Assembly (NCBI RefSeq): GCF_001544875.2
Contig: NZ_FCOA02000003.1
Span: 1 to 64,000, forward strand
Reading direction: 5' to 3'
From: Caballeronia hypogeia
GTDB lineage: Bacteria; Pseudomonadota; Gammaproteobacteria; Burkholderiales; Burkholderiaceae
DNA length: 64,000 bases
Shown piece by piece: positions 10,869 to 19,773 of this stretch (the first letter of the stretch is position 1; every line of letters starts with the position of its first letter). The position numbers and the translations under genes were made by a program. The notes under the pieces are model-generated. The model searched no databases. It saw only the letters and a list, made by a program, of their open reading frames with translations, and was not told where the DNA came from.

Positions 10869-11668
10869 AGATTCGCGTGCTGTCGGACCTGCATCTCGAA
10901 TGCGACGAGCCGCTGGCGATTCCCTATGCCGAAGCCGATCTCGTCGTGCTCGCGGGCGACATTCATAACCACGCAGAAGGCCTGCGCTGGGCAGCCGAGA
11001 ATTTCGATTCCGATGTGCCTGTCATCTACGTGCCCGGCAATCACGAGTACTACGACGCGGAATTCGGCGCGATGGAAGCGGCGATGCATGACGCCGCGCG
11101 CAGCGTCGACAACGTGCACTATCTGAACAACGCGTCGCTGGTGGATCGGCGTGGCGCGTGGCGCGTGCTCGGCACGACGCTCTGGACCGACTTTGCGCTG
11201 TTCGGCCCGGACGACGAGGCGATCGAAAAGGCCAAGCAGGCCTGCACGAAAGTGATGCTCGACTACAAGGGCCTCATTCAACTCGCGTGGCCCGAACCTG
11301 ACGGCGAGCCGCGCGAATTCGCACCCGACGACTCGCTTGCGCTGCACGAACAGTCGCGCGCGTGGCTCGAAAGCGAGCTCGCAAAGCCCTTCGCGGGACA
11401 GACGATCGTCGTTACGCACCATGCACCGATGCGCCAGAGCCTCGCGCCGAAATACGCGGAAGATCTCGTGTCGGCGGGCTTCGTCAATCATCTGCCGACG
11501 CTCGCGCGCGCGCCCGCATCGCTCTGGATTCACGGACACACGCATACATCGTTCGATTACGAAGTGAACGGCACGCGCGTGGTGTGCAATCCGCGCGGAT
11601 ACTTCAGCCGGCGCGAACAGCGCTGGGAGAATCCGGACTTCGCGTGGGACAAGGTCGTCGAAATCTGA
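10865..11668 (+). CDS. Calcineurin-like metallophosphoesterase
   Basis: A 267-residue phosphoesterase with the five metal-binding blocks in order: SDLHLE (residues 7-12), GDIHNH, GNHEYY, VTHHAPM and HGHTH. These predict a dinuclear metal centre acting on a phosphomonoester or phosphodiester; the substrate is unknown. It overlaps the upstream FAD enzyme gene by 4 bp and is probably in the same transcript. Confidence 0.87.
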   Translation: MKIRVLSDLHLECDEPLAIPYAEADLVVLAGDIHNHAEGLRWAAENFDSDVPVIYVPGNHEYYDAEFGAMEAAMHDAARSVDNVHYLNNASLVDRRGAWRVLGTTLWTDFALFGPDDEAIEKAKQACTKVMLDYKGLIQLAWPEPDGEPREFAPDDSLALHEQSRAWLESELAKPFAGQTIVVTHHAPMRQSLAPKYAEDLVSAGFVNHLPTLARAPASLWIHGHTHTSFDYEVNGTRVVCNPRGYFSRREQRWENPDFAWDKVVEI

Positions 11669-11719
11669 AGTAGCAGATCATAGGCATCATCCCGAGGTTG
11701 GACTTTGCGGAGGAACGCC

Positions 11720-12430
11720 ATGTGCGGCCGAATCAGCCAGTACCGACTGCCGATGCATTATGCGCAACGCCTGCATCTGAAAAATCCGTTCGTGCTCGTG
11801 GATGCCGCAGACCGGCGGCCCGGCTATAACCTGTCGCCCGGCACGCATCCGCTCGCCGTTTATCCGGACGAAACCATCCGCGCGGTGCATTGGGGCTACT
11901 GCCCGCCGTGGGCCATCCAGAAGAAGCTGCCGCAGACGATCAACGCGCGCGTCGAGACCGCAGCGACGAGCGCGTACTTCAAGCATTTGTGGAAAAAAGC
12001 GCGCATTCTCGTGCCGGCCGACGGCTGGTTCGAATGGCGCACCGAGCCGCAGCCGGGCGATGCGCCTTCGAAGCCCTTCAAGCAGCCCTACTTCATTCAA
12101 CGCGCCGACGGCGAGCCGATGTACCTGGCGGCGCTCACCAGCATCATGCGCGACGAAGATGCCGCAGCAGCGGGCGCGGGCTTCGTGATCGTGACGGCCG
12201 CCGCCGACGAAGGTCTGATCGACGTGCACGACCGCCGCCCGCTCGTGTTCTCACCGGCCGTCGCGCGGCGCTGGCTCGATCCGGGCGCATCGCTCGACGA
12301 TCTCGCGGGCCTCGTCAAATCGGACGGTGTGCCGGCGTCGCACTTCGTCTGGCATCGCGTGTCGAGCGACGTGAATCGCGCGACCAACGACGAGCCGCGT
12401 CTTATCGAGCCGCTCGAAACGCTGCTGTAA
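11720..12430 (+). CDS. SRAP (HMCES/YedK) abasic-site protein
   Basis: A 236-residue SRAP-domain protein that crosslinks to abasic sites in single-stranded DNA through Cys2, protecting them at stalled forks. The start MCGRISQY places the catalytic Cys directly after the initiator Met. NARVETA, the catalytic-glutamate segment, and DGWFEWR are also present. The longer frame (MRRNAMCGR) would bury the cysteine and is rejected; GCGGAGGA at 11707-11714 is the ribosome site for the ATG at 11720. It ends 6 bp from the convergent small gene. Confidence 0.92.
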   Translation: MCGRISQYRLPMHYAQRLHLKNPFVLVDAADRRPGYNLSPGTHPLAVYPDETIRAVHWGYCPPWAIQKKLPQTINARVETAATSAYFKHLWKKARILVPADGWFEWRTEPQPGDAPSKPFKQPYFIQRADGEPMYLAALTSIMRDEDAAAAGAGFVIVTAAADEGLIDVHDRRPLVFSPAVARRWLDPGASLDDLAGLVKSDGVPASHFVWHRVSSDVNRATNDEPRLIEPLETLL

Positions 12431-12436
12431 ACCCGG

Positions 12437-12625
12437 TCAGCGGTTGTACGGATCGCGCATGCGGCGCGCCCGAGCGTCGCGGTCGTCGTCGATTCGAATC
12501 GGCATGAGACGCCGTTTCGCGTCGCGTTCGGACTGGGCGCGCATGGCGTTGAAGAGATCGCGTGACGCCGGAACGGCGATCAGCACCAAGAGCGCGGCAA
12601 GGGCGAGCAAGAGTGGCGTACTCAT
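12437..12625 (-). CDS. Small single-pass membrane protein
   Basis: A 62-residue frame with an N-terminal hydrophobic segment (residues 4-20, LLLALAALLVLIAVPA) followed by a strongly charged cytoplasmic tail rich in Arg and Asp. GGGATAA precedes the ATG at 12625 as a modest ribosome site. A same-length frame on the plus strand has no such architecture. No family is recognised; existence is plausible, not proven. Confidence 0.5.
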   Translation of the reverse strand: MSTPLLLALAALLVLIAVPASRDLFNAMRAQSERDAKRRLMPIRIDDDRDARARRMRDPYNR

Positions 12626-12757
12626 GTGACTTATCCCGGTAAAAGATGCGAATGTTCGAGTGCTGAAAGTATCAAGCTGCGGACAATCTGTGAGTAAGCA
12701 AGTGTTGCGCCGCGCCTTTTTTCGTAACCGAACGCTCCTCGCGTCTTCTTGCGCACA

Positions 12758-13696
12758 TTACGTGACGACGAATTCCTTCAGCGATTCCTCGTCGGCGGCC
12801 AGCGTGTCGGGCAGCGCCTCGCGCAGAAACTCCACCCATGTGCGAATTTTCGCGTCGAGATACTGGCGCGACGGATAGAGCGCGTACACGTTCAGCTCCT
12901 GCATCGTGTATTGCGGCAGCACGCGCACCAGCGTGCCCGCGCGCAGGCCCGGCAGCGCCGATGAAGTCGGCAGCACGCCGATCCCCATGCCCTCGCGGAT
13001 CGCGACCACCATCGCCTCGGCGACATTCACCGTAAACGTCGACGGGCCGAGGCTCACGGTTTCCTGGCCGTTCGGGCCGTCGAAGATCCAGCGGTCCGGC
13101 GGAAACACCGGTGTCATCAGATGCAGGCACGTGTGGCGCACCAGATCCGACAGCACGTGCGGCGCGCCATGCTGTTCGATATACGCCGGCGACGCGCAGG
13201 CGATGCTGAAGATCGAGCCGAGGCGCGCGGAGACGAGTCCGGAATCCGGCAGATCGGAGGCGAGCACCACCGACACGTCATAGCCTTCGTCGAGCAGATC
13301 CGGCACGCGCTGCGCGAGCGTCAGATCGACCTGCACCGACGGATGACGCTGCTGGTAGCGCGAGATCATCGGCACGACGTAGTGCTGGCCGAAGCTCGTC
13401 ATCGAGTGGACTTTGAGCTTGCCCGACGGGCGCGCGTGGGCGTCGCCCGCCTCGGCTTCGGCCTGATCGACATAAGCGAGGATCTGCTCGCAGCGCTGCA
13501 AGTAGCGCTCGCCCGCCTCGGTGAGCGCGATGCGGCGCGTCGTGCGGTTGAGCAGGCGTGCGCGTAGATGCGCCTCCAGATCCGACACGGCCCGCGATGC
13601 GTAGGCCGTCGTGGTGTTGAGATGCTGTGCGGCTGCCGTGAAGCTGCCCGCTTCGACGACCCGCACGAATACGCGCATGTTTTGGAGCGTGTCCAT
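12758..13696 (-). CDS. LysR-family transcriptional regulator
   Basis: A 312-residue LTTR. The winged helix-turn-helix occupies residues 1-60 (MRVFVRVVEAGSFTAAA, recognition helix to SDLEAHL, then LLNRTTRRIALTEAG), and the effector-binding domain fills the rest. It is divergent from the efflux operon starting at 13865, the classic layout for an LTTR that controls its neighbour, and a dyad with the LTTR T-N11-A core lies between them. The inducer is unknown; aromatic acids are plausible because the pump is FUSC type. Confidence 0.9.
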   Translation of the reverse strand: MDTLQNMRVFVRVVEAGSFTAAAQHLNTTTAYASRAVSDLEAHLRARLLNRTTRRIALTEAGERYLQRCEQILAYVDQAEAEAGDAHARPSGKLKVHSMTSFGQHYVVPMISRYQQRHPSVQVDLTLAQRVPDLLDEGYDVSVVLASDLPDSGLVSARLGSIFSIACASPAYIEQHGAPHVLSDLVRHTCLHLMTPVFPPDRWIFDGPNGQETVSLGPSTFTVNVAEAMVVAIREGMGIGVLPTSSALPGLRAGTLVRVLPQYTMQELNVYALYPSRQYLDAKIRTWVEFLREALPDTLAADEESLKEFVVT

Positions 13697-13734
13697 GGCG
13701 CTTTCCCGGCTTCAAGAACTGTTCGTGGGTCGAA

Positions 13735-13755
13735 TTGTTGCACGTCTGGCAACAA
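13735..13755. promoter_or_regulatory. Candidate LysR operator (perfect dyad)
   Basis: TTGTTGC-N7-GCAACAA is a perfect 7-bp inverted repeat containing a T-N11-A core, the LTTR consensus. It lies 39 bp upstream of the LysR ATG and about 67 bp upstream of the TATAAT for the efflux operon, a usual place for an LTTR recognition site. Confidence 0.55.
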
Positions 13756-13798
13756 CGATTATCACAGCCACTGTAAAAATGCTTTGCATTCTTACCGG

Positions 13799-13827
13799 TT
13801 ATTCGACAATCTCCGCAAAAATATAAT
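13799..13827 (+). promoter_or_regulatory. Candidate sigma-70 promoter of the efflux operon
   Basis: TATAAT at 13822-13827 is a perfect -10, with a poor -35 (TTATTC at 13799-13804) at 17-bp spacing. A weak -35 suits an activator-dependent promoter. The first gene starts 38 bp after the -10. Confidence 0.5.
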
Positions 13828-13864
13828 CACTTCCTTGAATCTAATTCGTTTTTGGGAGTGAATC

Positions 13865-15400
13865 GTGCGAGGGCGAGTGATCAGTAAGACTGCTTCAGCC
13901 ACGGTTCTTACAGCAATCTTAACAATTGCCGGGTGTGCCAGCACGGGCCAGGTCGCGCCGCAGGATTCGCTCAAGGAAGCATCGACGCTAGACGTGGGCA
14001 GCGCCATCCGCGCCGCCAATGCCGACGCGCAATGGCCCGCCGAACAATGGTGGCAGGCCTATCGCGATCCGCAGCTCGATCAGTGGATCGCGCGTGCGAC
14101 CGCCGGCAGCCCGACGCTCAAGATGGCCGCGGCGCGCGTGCGCGAAGCGCAGCAGCAGGCGGGCGTCGCGCATTCGGCGCTGCTGCCGCATGTCGATGCC
14201 GGCATGAGCATCGCGCGCAAGAACTGGCCCAACAACGATTTCTACGGCCCTGGCCCCTACGCCGACACGACGACCTGGGACAGCACCGCCGCCCTCACGC
14301 TCTCCTACGACCTCGATCTCTGGCATCGCGACGACAACGCCGCCGAAAGCGCGCTCGATGTCGCCCACGTGCGCGCCGCCGATGCGCGCGCCGCGCAGCT
14401 CGAACTGGAGACGAACATCGTGCGCGCGTACATCGGCTTTTCGCAGGGATTCGCGCTGCTCGACATCGCGCAGGACACGCTCGCGCAACAGGAACGCATC
14501 GCGGATCTCGCACGGCGGCGTCTGAAGGGCGGCCTCGGCACGCAGCTCGAAGTGAGCCAGGCGGAAGCGCCGTTGCCCGAATACGAGCGTCAGGTCGATA
14601 TCTACAAGGAAGAGATCGCGCTCGCCCGCAATCAGCTTGCCGCGCTCGCGGGCGAAGGCCCGGGCGCGGGCGAAGCGCTCACGCGTCCGGCCTTGTCGCT
14701 CGCGACTCCGCTGCCCTTGCCTTCCGCCCTGCCCGCCGAACTGGTCGGCCATCGCCCGGATATCGTCGCGGCGCGCTGGATGGTGGCGGCGCAGGCGCGC
14801 GGCATCGATGTCGCGAAGGCCGGCTTCTATCCGAACATCAATCTCGCGGCTTCGCTCACGCAGGCGTTCGCCGGCGGCGCGCTGCTCAGCTTTCTGACGA
14901 GCAAGGCGTCGGGTTACAGCTTCGGCCCGGCGATTTCGCTGCCGATCTTCGAGGGCGGGCGTCTGCGCGCGCAACTCGGCGCGGCCTCGGCGCAATACGA
15001 TCAGGCCGTCGATCACTACAACGCGACGCTCGTCGCCGCGCTCAAGGATATCGCCGATCAGGTCGTGCGCGTGCATTCGCTCGACACGCAGCTCGAAGCT
15101 TCCGGCCGCTCGGTCGCCGCCGCGCGCAAGAGCTACGATCTCGCCAACGAAGGCTACAAGCGCGGCCTCACCGATTACCTGAACGTGCTCATCGCGCAGG
15201 CGCAGTTGCTCAAGGCGCAGGACGGACAGGCTCGCGTGCGCGCGCAACGACTCGCTTCGTACGCGACGCTCACATCGGCGCTCGGCGGCGGCATCGACGA
15301 TCCGTCGAACGGGCCGGATGAAATCGCGCTCGCGCCGTCGCAGCACATCGGACCGTTCAGCCGCCTGGGCCAGGCCAAGAACGACGCGAAGCAGAAGTAA
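13865..15400 (+). CDS. NodT-family outer-membrane efflux lipoprotein
   Basis: A 511-residue TolC-like channel subunit of a tripartite pump. The N-terminal signal ends in a lipobox (TIAGC, Cys at about residue 24), so it is probably lipid-anchored. The body shows two outer-membrane efflux repeats, with blocks such as SPTLKMAAARVREAQQQAG, GLGTQLEVSQAEAPL and RGLTDYLNVLIAQAQLL. Start is GTG at 13865, 5 nt after GGGAG. It leads an operon with the FUSC pump 10 bp downstream. Confidence 0.9.
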   Translation: MRGRVISKTASATVLTAILTIAGCASTGQVAPQDSLKEASTLDVGSAIRAANADAQWPAEQWWQAYRDPQLDQWIARATAGSPTLKMAAARVREAQQQAGVAHSALLPHVDAGMSIARKNWPNNDFYGPGPYADTTTWDSTAALTLSYDLDLWHRDDNAAESALDVAHVRAADARAAQLELETNIVRAYIGFSQGFALLDIAQDTLAQQERIADLARRRLKGGLGTQLEVSQAEAPLPEYERQVDIYKEEIALARNQLAALAGEGPGAGEALTRPALSLATPLPLPSALPAELVGHRPDIVAARWMVAAQARGIDVAKAGFYPNINLAASLTQAFAGGALLSFLTSKASGYSFGPAISLPIFEGGRLRAQLGAASAQYDQAVDHYNATLVAALKDIADQVVRVHSLDTQLEASGRSVAAARKSYDLANEGYKRGLTDYLNVLIAQAQLLKAQDGQARVRAQRLASYATLTSALGGGIDDPSNGPDEIALAPSQHIGPFSRLGQAKNDAKQK

Positions 15401-15410
15401 GGCGGCGCTC

Positions 15411-17606
15411 ATGTCCACCACTTCTTTCGATCGATCACAACGCGCCTCGCTCATCGACGCGTTCGCCGACTGGGCCCGCACCGACGGGCTCGCGTGGGTC
15501 TATATCTTCAAGGCCGTGCTCGCGGCGCTGCTGTCGCTGTGGATCGCGATGCGCCTCGACATGCAGCAGCCGCGCACCGCGATGACCACCGTGTTCGTCG
15601 TGATGCAGCCGCAAAGCGGCATGGTGCTCGCGAAGAGTTTCTATCGTTTCTGCGGCACGATGGTCGGCCTCGTCGTGATGATGATCTTCATCAGCCTGTT
15701 CGCGCAGCAGCCGGTGCTGTTTCTCAGCGCGACGGCGCTGTGGGTCGGCATATGCACGGCGGGCGCGGCCCGCAATCGCAACTTCCGTTCCTACGGCTTC
15801 GTGCTCGCGGGTTATACGGCCGCGCTGATCGGCATTCCGGCGGCGCAGCATCCGGATGGCGCGTATCTGTCGGCGCTCACGCGGGTCGGCGAAGTGACGC
15901 TCGGCATCGTCTGTTCGGGCGCGGTGAGCGCGCTGATCTTTCCGCAGCACGCGGGCGAACAGGTGCGGACCACGGTGCGGCGGCGCTTCACGGAATTCGT
16001 CGACTACGTGTGCCGCGCGCTGTCGGGCAGCATGGAGCGCGTGCAGATCGAGCGCACCAATCTCGCGTTCGTGTCGGATATCGTCGGCTTCGAGGCCGCG
16101 CGCAGTGTCGCCGTGTTCGAGAACCCCGAATCGCGCATGCGCGGCGGACGGCTCGCACGCCTGAACAGCGAGTTCATGAGCGCATCGACCCGCTTCCACG
16201 CGCTGCATCAGTTGATGAACCGGCTGCGCGAAAGCGCCTCCGATACGACCATCGCCGCGCTCGAACCGTTCTTTCGCGAAGTGCCCCCGCTGCTGCTGGT
16301 GTCGGGCGAACCGGTGCGCAATGCCGCCGACGCGGCACACGCGGCCGCTCAACTGCGCGACTACAAGACGACGTTGCCCAAGCGCGTGCGCGCCGCCCGC
16401 ACGATGCTCGAAGCGAATCCCGGCTTCGTGCAACTGGAATTCGATACCGCGTCCGAACTGTTGTATCGCTTCGTCGATGACATGCTCGCGTATGCGGAAA
16501 CCTATGCGTCGCTGAGCGCGCCGTCGCACGAACGCGAGCGCTGGGTCGCGCGCTATGTGCCGAAAACCAACATGTTCGCCGCGGCCATCTCCGGACTGCG
16601 CGGCGCGGTCGTGATGTTCATCCTGTCGGCGTTCTGGATCGAGACCGCGTGGCCGAGCGGCGGCACGATGGTGCTCAACGCCGCCGCCGTGTGCGCGCTC
16701 GCGTCGTCGTCGCCGCGTCCGGCGCTGATGTCGGCGCAAATGGCCATCGGCACGATGCTCGCGTCCGCCGTCGGCATGATCGTGGTGTTCGGCGTGTTTC
16801 CGCATATGGACGGCTTCGCGCTGATGTGCGCCGCGCTCGCGCCCGCTCTGCTGCTCGGCGCGTATCTGAGCACGCGGCGTGCGCTCGCGGGCGTGGGCAT
16901 CGGCTTTTGCATTTTCTTCTGCTTTCTCGCGGGGCCGGACAACCTCGTGCATTACGATCCGACCAGCTTCATGAACGATGCGCTCGCGCTCGTGCTGTCG
17001 ATGATCGTCGCCGCGATCGCCTTCGCCGTGCTCCTGCCGACCGATGCGCCGTGGCTGCGCCGCTTGCTGCTCGCCGATCTGCGCCGCGAAGTCATCAACG
17101 CGCGGCGCGGCAGGCTCGCGTCGCTCACGACGCACTTCGAAAGCCGCACGCGCGACTTGCTCGCGCAAATCAACGCGCTCGCCGCCGGCCGCCCCGACCT
17201 GCAGCGCGACGCCTTGCAGTGGCTTTTCGCGGTGCTCGAATTCGGCAACGCGGTGATCGACCTGCGGGGCGAGATCGCGGGCGTGCCGCGCGAACCGCAC
17301 TACGGCGCATCGATGCCGTGGCGGCGCTCCGTCGATGCGACGCTCGATGCCGTCGCGCGCCTCTTCGATCGCCCGAAAGCGAAGCGCTTCGACGCCGCGC
17401 TCGCCGCGACCGAGCGCGCGATCGCCGACACGCGCGACCTGCTTGCCCTGCTCGATCCGCCGCGCGAGGAACGGCACAGGCTGCAGCGCATCGCGAGTCA
17501 TCTGCATTTCATCCGTACCGCGCTGCTCGATCACGCGTCGCCGTTCGCACAGTTCGCGCCTGCCCAGAAACACACGCCCGAAGGAGCGCCCGATGTTCCC
17601 GCGTAA
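15411..17606 (+). CDS. FUSC-family (fusaric acid/aromatic acid resistance) inner-membrane pump
   Basis: A 731-residue inner-membrane transporter of the AaeB/FusC type. It has two hydrophobic halves of about six helices each (roughly residues 25-180 and 370-530) separated by soluble regions, the usual FUSC architecture. Motifs near the start include KAVLAALLSLWIAMRLDMQQPRTAMTTVFV. The family exports aromatic carboxylic acids such as p-hydroxybenzoate or fusaric acid; the actual substrate is inferred. ATG at 15411 is preferred over an upstream frame that overlaps the NodT gene. It overlaps the DUF1656 gene by 14 bp. Confidence 0.9.
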   Translation: MSTTSFDRSQRASLIDAFADWARTDGLAWVYIFKAVLAALLSLWIAMRLDMQQPRTAMTTVFVVMQPQSGMVLAKSFYRFCGTMVGLVVMMIFISLFAQQPVLFLSATALWVGICTAGAARNRNFRSYGFVLAGYTAALIGIPAAQHPDGAYLSALTRVGEVTLGIVCSGAVSALIFPQHAGEQVRTTVRRRFTEFVDYVCRALSGSMERVQIERTNLAFVSDIVGFEAARSVAVFENPESRMRGGRLARLNSEFMSASTRFHALHQLMNRLRESASDTTIAALEPFFREVPPLLLVSGEPVRNAADAAHAAAQLRDYKTTLPKRVRAARTMLEANPGFVQLEFDTASELLYRFVDDMLAYAETYASLSAPSHERERWVARYVPKTNMFAAAISGLRGAVVMFILSAFWIETAWPSGGTMVLNAAAVCALASSSPRPALMSAQMAIGTMLASAVGMIVVFGVFPHMDGFALMCAALAPALLLGAYLSTRRALAGVGIGFCIFFCFLAGPDNLVHYDPTSFMNDALALVLSMIVAAIAFAVLLPTDAPWLRRLLLADLRREVINARRGRLASLTTHFESRTRDLLAQINALAAGRPDLQRDALQWLFAVLEFGNAVIDLRGEIAGVPREPHYGASMPWRRSVDATLDAVARLFDRPKAKRFDAALAATERAIADTRDLLALLDPPREERHRLQRIASHLHFIRTALLDHASPFAQFAPAQKHTPEGAPDVPA

Positions 17607-17796
17607 TGTCGCGATCCTCGAAGCCTATGTGCCGACGATCCTCCTGCTCTTCATCGCCGGCGCGATGATCACCTGGATCGTCGATCGCGTGCTCGCGCTG
17701 ACCGGTCTATATCGCGTGGTCTGGCATCCGGCGCTGTTTCGCGCCAGCCTGCTCGTGTGCATCTGCGGCACGCTCGGGCTGGTGGCGTATCGCTGA
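17593..17796 (+). CDS. DUF1656 small membrane protein (AaeX-like)
   Basis: A 67-residue protein with two hydrophobic helices (about 10-30 and 45-65). It is the small partner always found between FUSC pumps and their HlyD adaptor, as in aaeXAB. The ATG at 17593 lies 6 nt after AAGGAG, inside the end of the pump gene (14-bp overlap), which implies translational coupling. Exact role in the pump is unknown. Confidence 0.88.
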   Translation: MFPRNVAILEAYVPTILLLFIAGAMITWIVDRVLALTGLYRVVWHPALFRASLLVCICGTLGLVAYR

Positions 17797-17833
17797 ACGG
17801 CGTCCCTCTCATACAAGCTGAAAGAGTTGCATC

Positions 17834-18697
17834 ATGCTTATTAGAAAAATCATCGGTCTGATTCTGACCATCGCGATCTTCGCCACAGCGCTCGTCATCG
17901 GGCGCGTCCTGTGGGTGCACTACATGGACGAGCCCTGGACGCGCGATGGCCGCGTGCGCGCGGATGTCGTCAACGTCGCGCCGGACGTGTCGGGCGCGGT
18001 CGTTCAGTTGCCGGTCCGCGACAACCAGCTCGTGAAGAAAGGCGATCTGCTGATGGAAATCGATCCGTCGCACTATCAGATCGCGGTCGAGCAGGCGCAG
18101 GCCAATGTCGCCGCGCGCGCCGCCGAGCTGCGCATGCGCCGTGCGGACGCCGCGCGCCGCGCCGACATGGACAGCCAGGTCGTGTCGAAGGAAGCGCGCG
18201 AGAACGCGATGCAGACCGCATCGGGCGCCGAAGCGCAGTTGCAGCAGGCCAACGCCGCGCTGGACGCCGCCAAGCTCAATCTGGAGCGCACCAGGGTGTA
18301 TTCGCCGGTGGACGGCTATGTGACGAACCTGAACGTGTTCCGCGGCGACTACGCGACGGCGGGCGCGGCGAAGCTCGCGATCGTCGACAGTCATTCGTTC
18401 TGGGTCTATGGCTACTTCGAGGAAACCAAGCTGCCGCACGTGCGTGTCGGCGACAAGGCTGCCGTGCGGCTGATGAGCGGCGGCGAGCTGAAGGGTCACG
18501 TGGAGAGCATTTCGCGCGGCATCTATGACCGCGACAATCCGCAAAGCCGCGAACTGCTCGCGGATGTGAACCCGACCTTCAACTGGGTGCGGCTCGCGCA
18601 GCGCGTGCCGGTGCGCGTGCATATCGACGAGGTGCCGGAGGGCGTGCTGCTGAGCGCGGGGACGACGTGTACGGTGGTGATTGCGCCGTCGAGTTGA
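17834..18697 (+). CDS. HlyD/EmrA-type periplasmic adaptor
   Basis: A 287-residue membrane fusion protein. One N-terminal helix (about 5-27) anchors it, followed by the WTRDGRVRADVVNVAPDVSG barrel-sandwich half, a short alpha-helical hairpin (about 75-150), and the second lipoyl half with VYSPVDGYVTNLNVFRGDY. It bridges the FUSC pump to the NodT channel, completing the tripartite system encoded from 13865. Last gene before a strong terminator. Confidence 0.9.
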   Translation: MLIRKIIGLILTIAIFATALVIGRVLWVHYMDEPWTRDGRVRADVVNVAPDVSGAVVQLPVRDNQLVKKGDLLMEIDPSHYQIAVEQAQANVAARAAELRMRRADAARRADMDSQVVSKEARENAMQTASGAEAQLQQANAALDAAKLNLERTRVYSPVDGYVTNLNVFRGDYATAGAAKLAIVDSHSFWVYGYFEETKLPHVRVGDKAAVRLMSGGELKGHVESISRGIYDRDNPQSRELLADVNPTFNWVRLAQRVPVRVHIDEVPEGVLLSAGTTCTVVIAPSS

Positions 18698-18714
18698 GCG
18701 CTTGCCACAAGACG

Positions 18715-18754
18715 CAAAAAAGCCCGCTGTGGATCGCTCCGAGCGGGCTTTTTC
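18715..18754. terminator. Bidirectional terminator between efflux operon and binding-protein gene
   Basis: Stem agcccgct / gagcgggct has flanking A5 on the left and T5 on the right, so it can stop transcription from both sides. It separates the HlyD gene from the convergent binding-protein gene. Confidence 0.85.
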
Positions 18755-18775
18755 ACATCCATCGACGCGAGCGGC

Positions 18776-19591
18776 TTACTTCAACACCACCTTCACATCG
18801 AAGTACTTCGCGGCGAAGCGGTCGATGGTGCCGTCGTCCTTCAGCTCCTTCAGCGCGCGATTGAGCGCTTCCTTGAGCGCGCGGTCGTTCTTGCGCACGC
18901 CGAAGCCCACGCCGGAACCGAGCAGCTTGTCATCGGTCACGGCCGGTCCCGCGAACGCGAAGCCCGCGCCCTGCGGCTGCTTCAGAAAGCCCTTCGACGC
19001 CGCCTCGGCATCCTGGAACGCCGCGTCCAGCCGGCCCGACGCCAGATCCGCATAGATCTGATCCTGCGCCTGATACGACTCGACATCGATGCCCGCCGTC
19101 GCCCACTTCGCCTTCGCGTAGGTTTCCTGAATCGAGCCCTGCAGCACGCCGACGCGCTTTCCTTTGAGACCTTCAACGGTCGGCTGGATCGTGCTGCCCT
19201 TCTTCGCGATCAACTGGTTCGGGATCGTGTAGATGGGATCGGTGAAATCGATCGCGACCTTGCGCTTGTCGGTGATCGTCATGTCCGAGTTGATGCCGTC
19301 GAACTTGCGCGCCTGCAACGCGGGGATCAGACCATCGAACGAATTCTCGACCCAAACGCACTTCACCTTGAGCTTCGCGCACACCGCATTGCCGATGTCG
19401 ATATCGAAGCCCTGCAATTCGCCGCTCGGCGACTTCGACTCGAACGGCGCATACGACGCCTCGACGCCGAAGCGCAGTTCCTTCATGTCACTCGCGGCCT
19501 GCGCGTTCAGCGTGGCGACGCCCGTGGCGACCGTTGCGCCCAGAAGCGCGAACGCGGCGAGCTTGCGACCGATCAGATGCTTGTTTCTCAA
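18776..19591 (-). CDS. Periplasmic basic-amino-acid binding protein (HisJ/ArgT/AotJ-like)
   Basis: A 271-residue solute-binding protein of ABC family 3. A basic N-terminus and hydrophobic core end near LNAQAA, predicting a Sec signal peptide cut at about residue 32. FDIDIGNAVCAKLKVKC and DGLIPALQARKFDGINSDM are typical of lysine/arginine/ornithine- and histidine-binding proteins. No ATG fits: the TTG at 19591 follows AAGGAG at 10 nt and gives an intact signal peptide. It lies downstream of astE behind a terminator, so it probably has its own promoter, and likely serves the AotQMP transporter encoded about 9 kb away. Confidence 0.88.
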   Translation of the reverse strand: MRNKHLIGRKLAAFALLGATVATGVATLNAQAASDMKELRFGVEASYAPFESKSPSGELQGFDIDIGNAVCAKLKVKCVWVENSFDGLIPALQARKFDGINSDMTITDKRKVAIDFTDPIYTIPNQLIAKKGSTIQPTVEGLKGKRVGVLQGSIQETYAKAKWATAGIDVESYQAQDQIYADLASGRLDAAFQDAEAASKGFLKQPQGAGFAFAGPAVTDDKLLGSGVGFGVRKNDRALKEALNRALKELKDDGTIDRFAAKYFDVKVVLK

Positions 19592-19643
19592 CTTCCATCT
19601 CCTTCCATTGCAATTCGATTCAAGTGCTTGAAATGCAGGCTCT

Positions 19644-19658
19644 TTCGCAGCCTGCGAA
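19644..19658. promoter_or_regulatory. Palindrome in the leader of the binding-protein gene
   Basis: TTCGCAG-C-CTGCGAA is a perfect 7-bp inverted repeat 53 bp upstream of the TTG start. It may be an operator or a short leader hairpin; which regulator binds is unknown. Confidence 0.35.
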
Positions 19659-19671
19659 GCATCGCGGCACA

Positions 19672-19692
19672 AAAATCCACGTTCGAACGTGG
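19672..19692 (-). terminator. Terminator after the ast operon
   Basis: A perfect 16-bp palindrome at 19677-19692 (stem CCACGT/ACGTGG around TCGA) is followed on the minus strand by ATTTTTG. It lies 80 bp downstream of the astE stop and upstream of the binding-protein gene. Confidence 0.6.
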
Positions 19693-19773
19693 GACCGCGA
19701 AGTGATGCGTCGCATCAAACACAGGGGCGCGATTGTAGCGCGCGCGAACCGGCGAGGCGGCGATTCGCGCGAC

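Noticed and set aside
15435..17573. 712-codon open frame on the minus strand opposite the FUSC pump gene
   Set aside because: His/Arg/Glu-rich low-information product caused by high GC; the plus-strand gene has clear membrane helices and operon context.
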